A model generated the notes under the pieces. The model was not told where the DNA came from and ran no database searches. It was given only the letters and a program-made list of their open reading frames with translations. Shown here piece by piece: positions 5,538-5,789 of a stretch of DNA of 5,789 nt. Source of the DNA: JBBSUQ01 sp038234235 (GTDB lineage: Bacteria; Bacteroidota; Bacteroidia; Flavobacteriales_D; Crocinitomicaceae); assembly GCA_038234235.1 (NCBI GenBank), contig JBBSUQ010000195.1:1-5789 (forward strand). Reading direction: 5' to 3'. Position 1 is the stretch's first letter. Each line of letters starts with the position of its first letter. The position numbers and the translations under genes are program-made.

Positions 5538-5789
5538 CTATACTCTTCGTTTTTTTGGAGGACGACAACCATTGTGTGGTAACGGAGTTACATCTATTAT
5601 CTCTGTAACTTCAATACCCGAATTATGTAATGAGCGAATTGCTGATTCACGACCGGCACCAGGACCTTTCACGTATACTTTCACTCTTCTTAATCCGAAG
5701 TCATGTGCTTCTTTAGAGCAATCCTCAGCAGCCACTTGCGCAGCATACGGAGTGTTCTTTTTAGAACCTCTAAAGCCCATTTTACCAGC
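5538..5789 (-). CDS. rpsK: 30S ribosomal protein S11 (partial, 5' end beyond window)
   Basis: Small-subunit protein S11, which sits on the 30S platform near the Shine-Dalgarno/anti-SD region. Only the C-terminal 83 residues are present, of about 125-130 expected. The frame is open to the right edge (AGK precedes MGFRGSKKNT), so the first ATG seen at 5780 is an internal methionine, not the start. Conserved stretches are TPYAAQVAAEDCSKEAHD, RRVKVYVKGPGAGRESAIR, EVTEIIDVTPLPHNGCRPPKKRRV (the S11 signature and the usual C-terminal end), then TAG. It precedes rpsD by 78 nt in the standard alpha-operon order; rpsM would be expected just outside the window. Confidence 0.97.
   Translation of the reverse strand, partial: AGKMGFRGSKKNTPYAAQVAAEDCSKEAHDFGLRRVKVYVKGPGAGRESAIRSLHNSGIEVTEIIDVTPLPHNGCRPPKKRRV

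Noticed and set aside
5778..5780. ATG as the start of S11
   Set aside because: The preceding codons (AGK) match the conserved S11 sequence before MGFRGSKKNT, so the gene runs off the right edge and this methionine is internal.

Overview
The window is a stretch of a low-GC genome from the phylum Bacteroidota, most likely a Flavobacteriales-type lineage. The protein sequences of S11, S4, RpoA and L17 have the flavobacterial character I know. Start codons are preceded by A-rich sequence rather than Shine-Dalgarno motifs. Two intergenic regions carry Bacteroidota-type promoters (TTG/TTTG at -33 and TAnnTTTG at -7). The leftmost protein has a signal peptide ending in the 'FSQ' pattern common in this phylum. 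All genes read on the minus strand, so transcription runs from high to low coordinates.

From right to left: the distal part of the alpha ribosomal operon comes first. It consists of rpsK (S11, cut by the window edge), rpsD (S4), rpoA (RNA polymerase alpha) and rplQ (L17). It ends in a strong intrinsic terminator at 2938-2967. The rpsK-rpsD gap is 78 nt, against 17 and 31 nt for the next two gaps, and can fold into a long composite hairpin, a candidate leader for S4 control. L17 is about twice the usual length because an acidic/lysine-rich linker and a helix-hairpin-helix domain are fused to its C-terminus.

The second unit is carA-eno: the small subunit of carbamoyl-phosphate synthase and enolase, separated by one base. 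It has its own promoter at 2861-2890. Directly upstream of the -33 element is a perfect 14-bp palindrome (2893-2906) that matches the core of the enterobacterial ARG box, the ArgR operator known from E. coli carAB and arg genes. This suggests arginine-responsive control of carA, and of enolase by cotranscription.

The third unit, cut by the left edge, is a small secreted protein with its own promoter (380-411). The visible part has a beta-alpha-beta-beta-alpha-beta pattern like a ferredoxin-like/HMA fold without the metal-binding CxxC. I cannot name it. Most of the window is conserved housekeeping sequence. The points worth a second look are the regulatory sites, the L17 fusion and the unnamed secreted protein; I see no mobile element, CRISPR, tRNA or rRNA.
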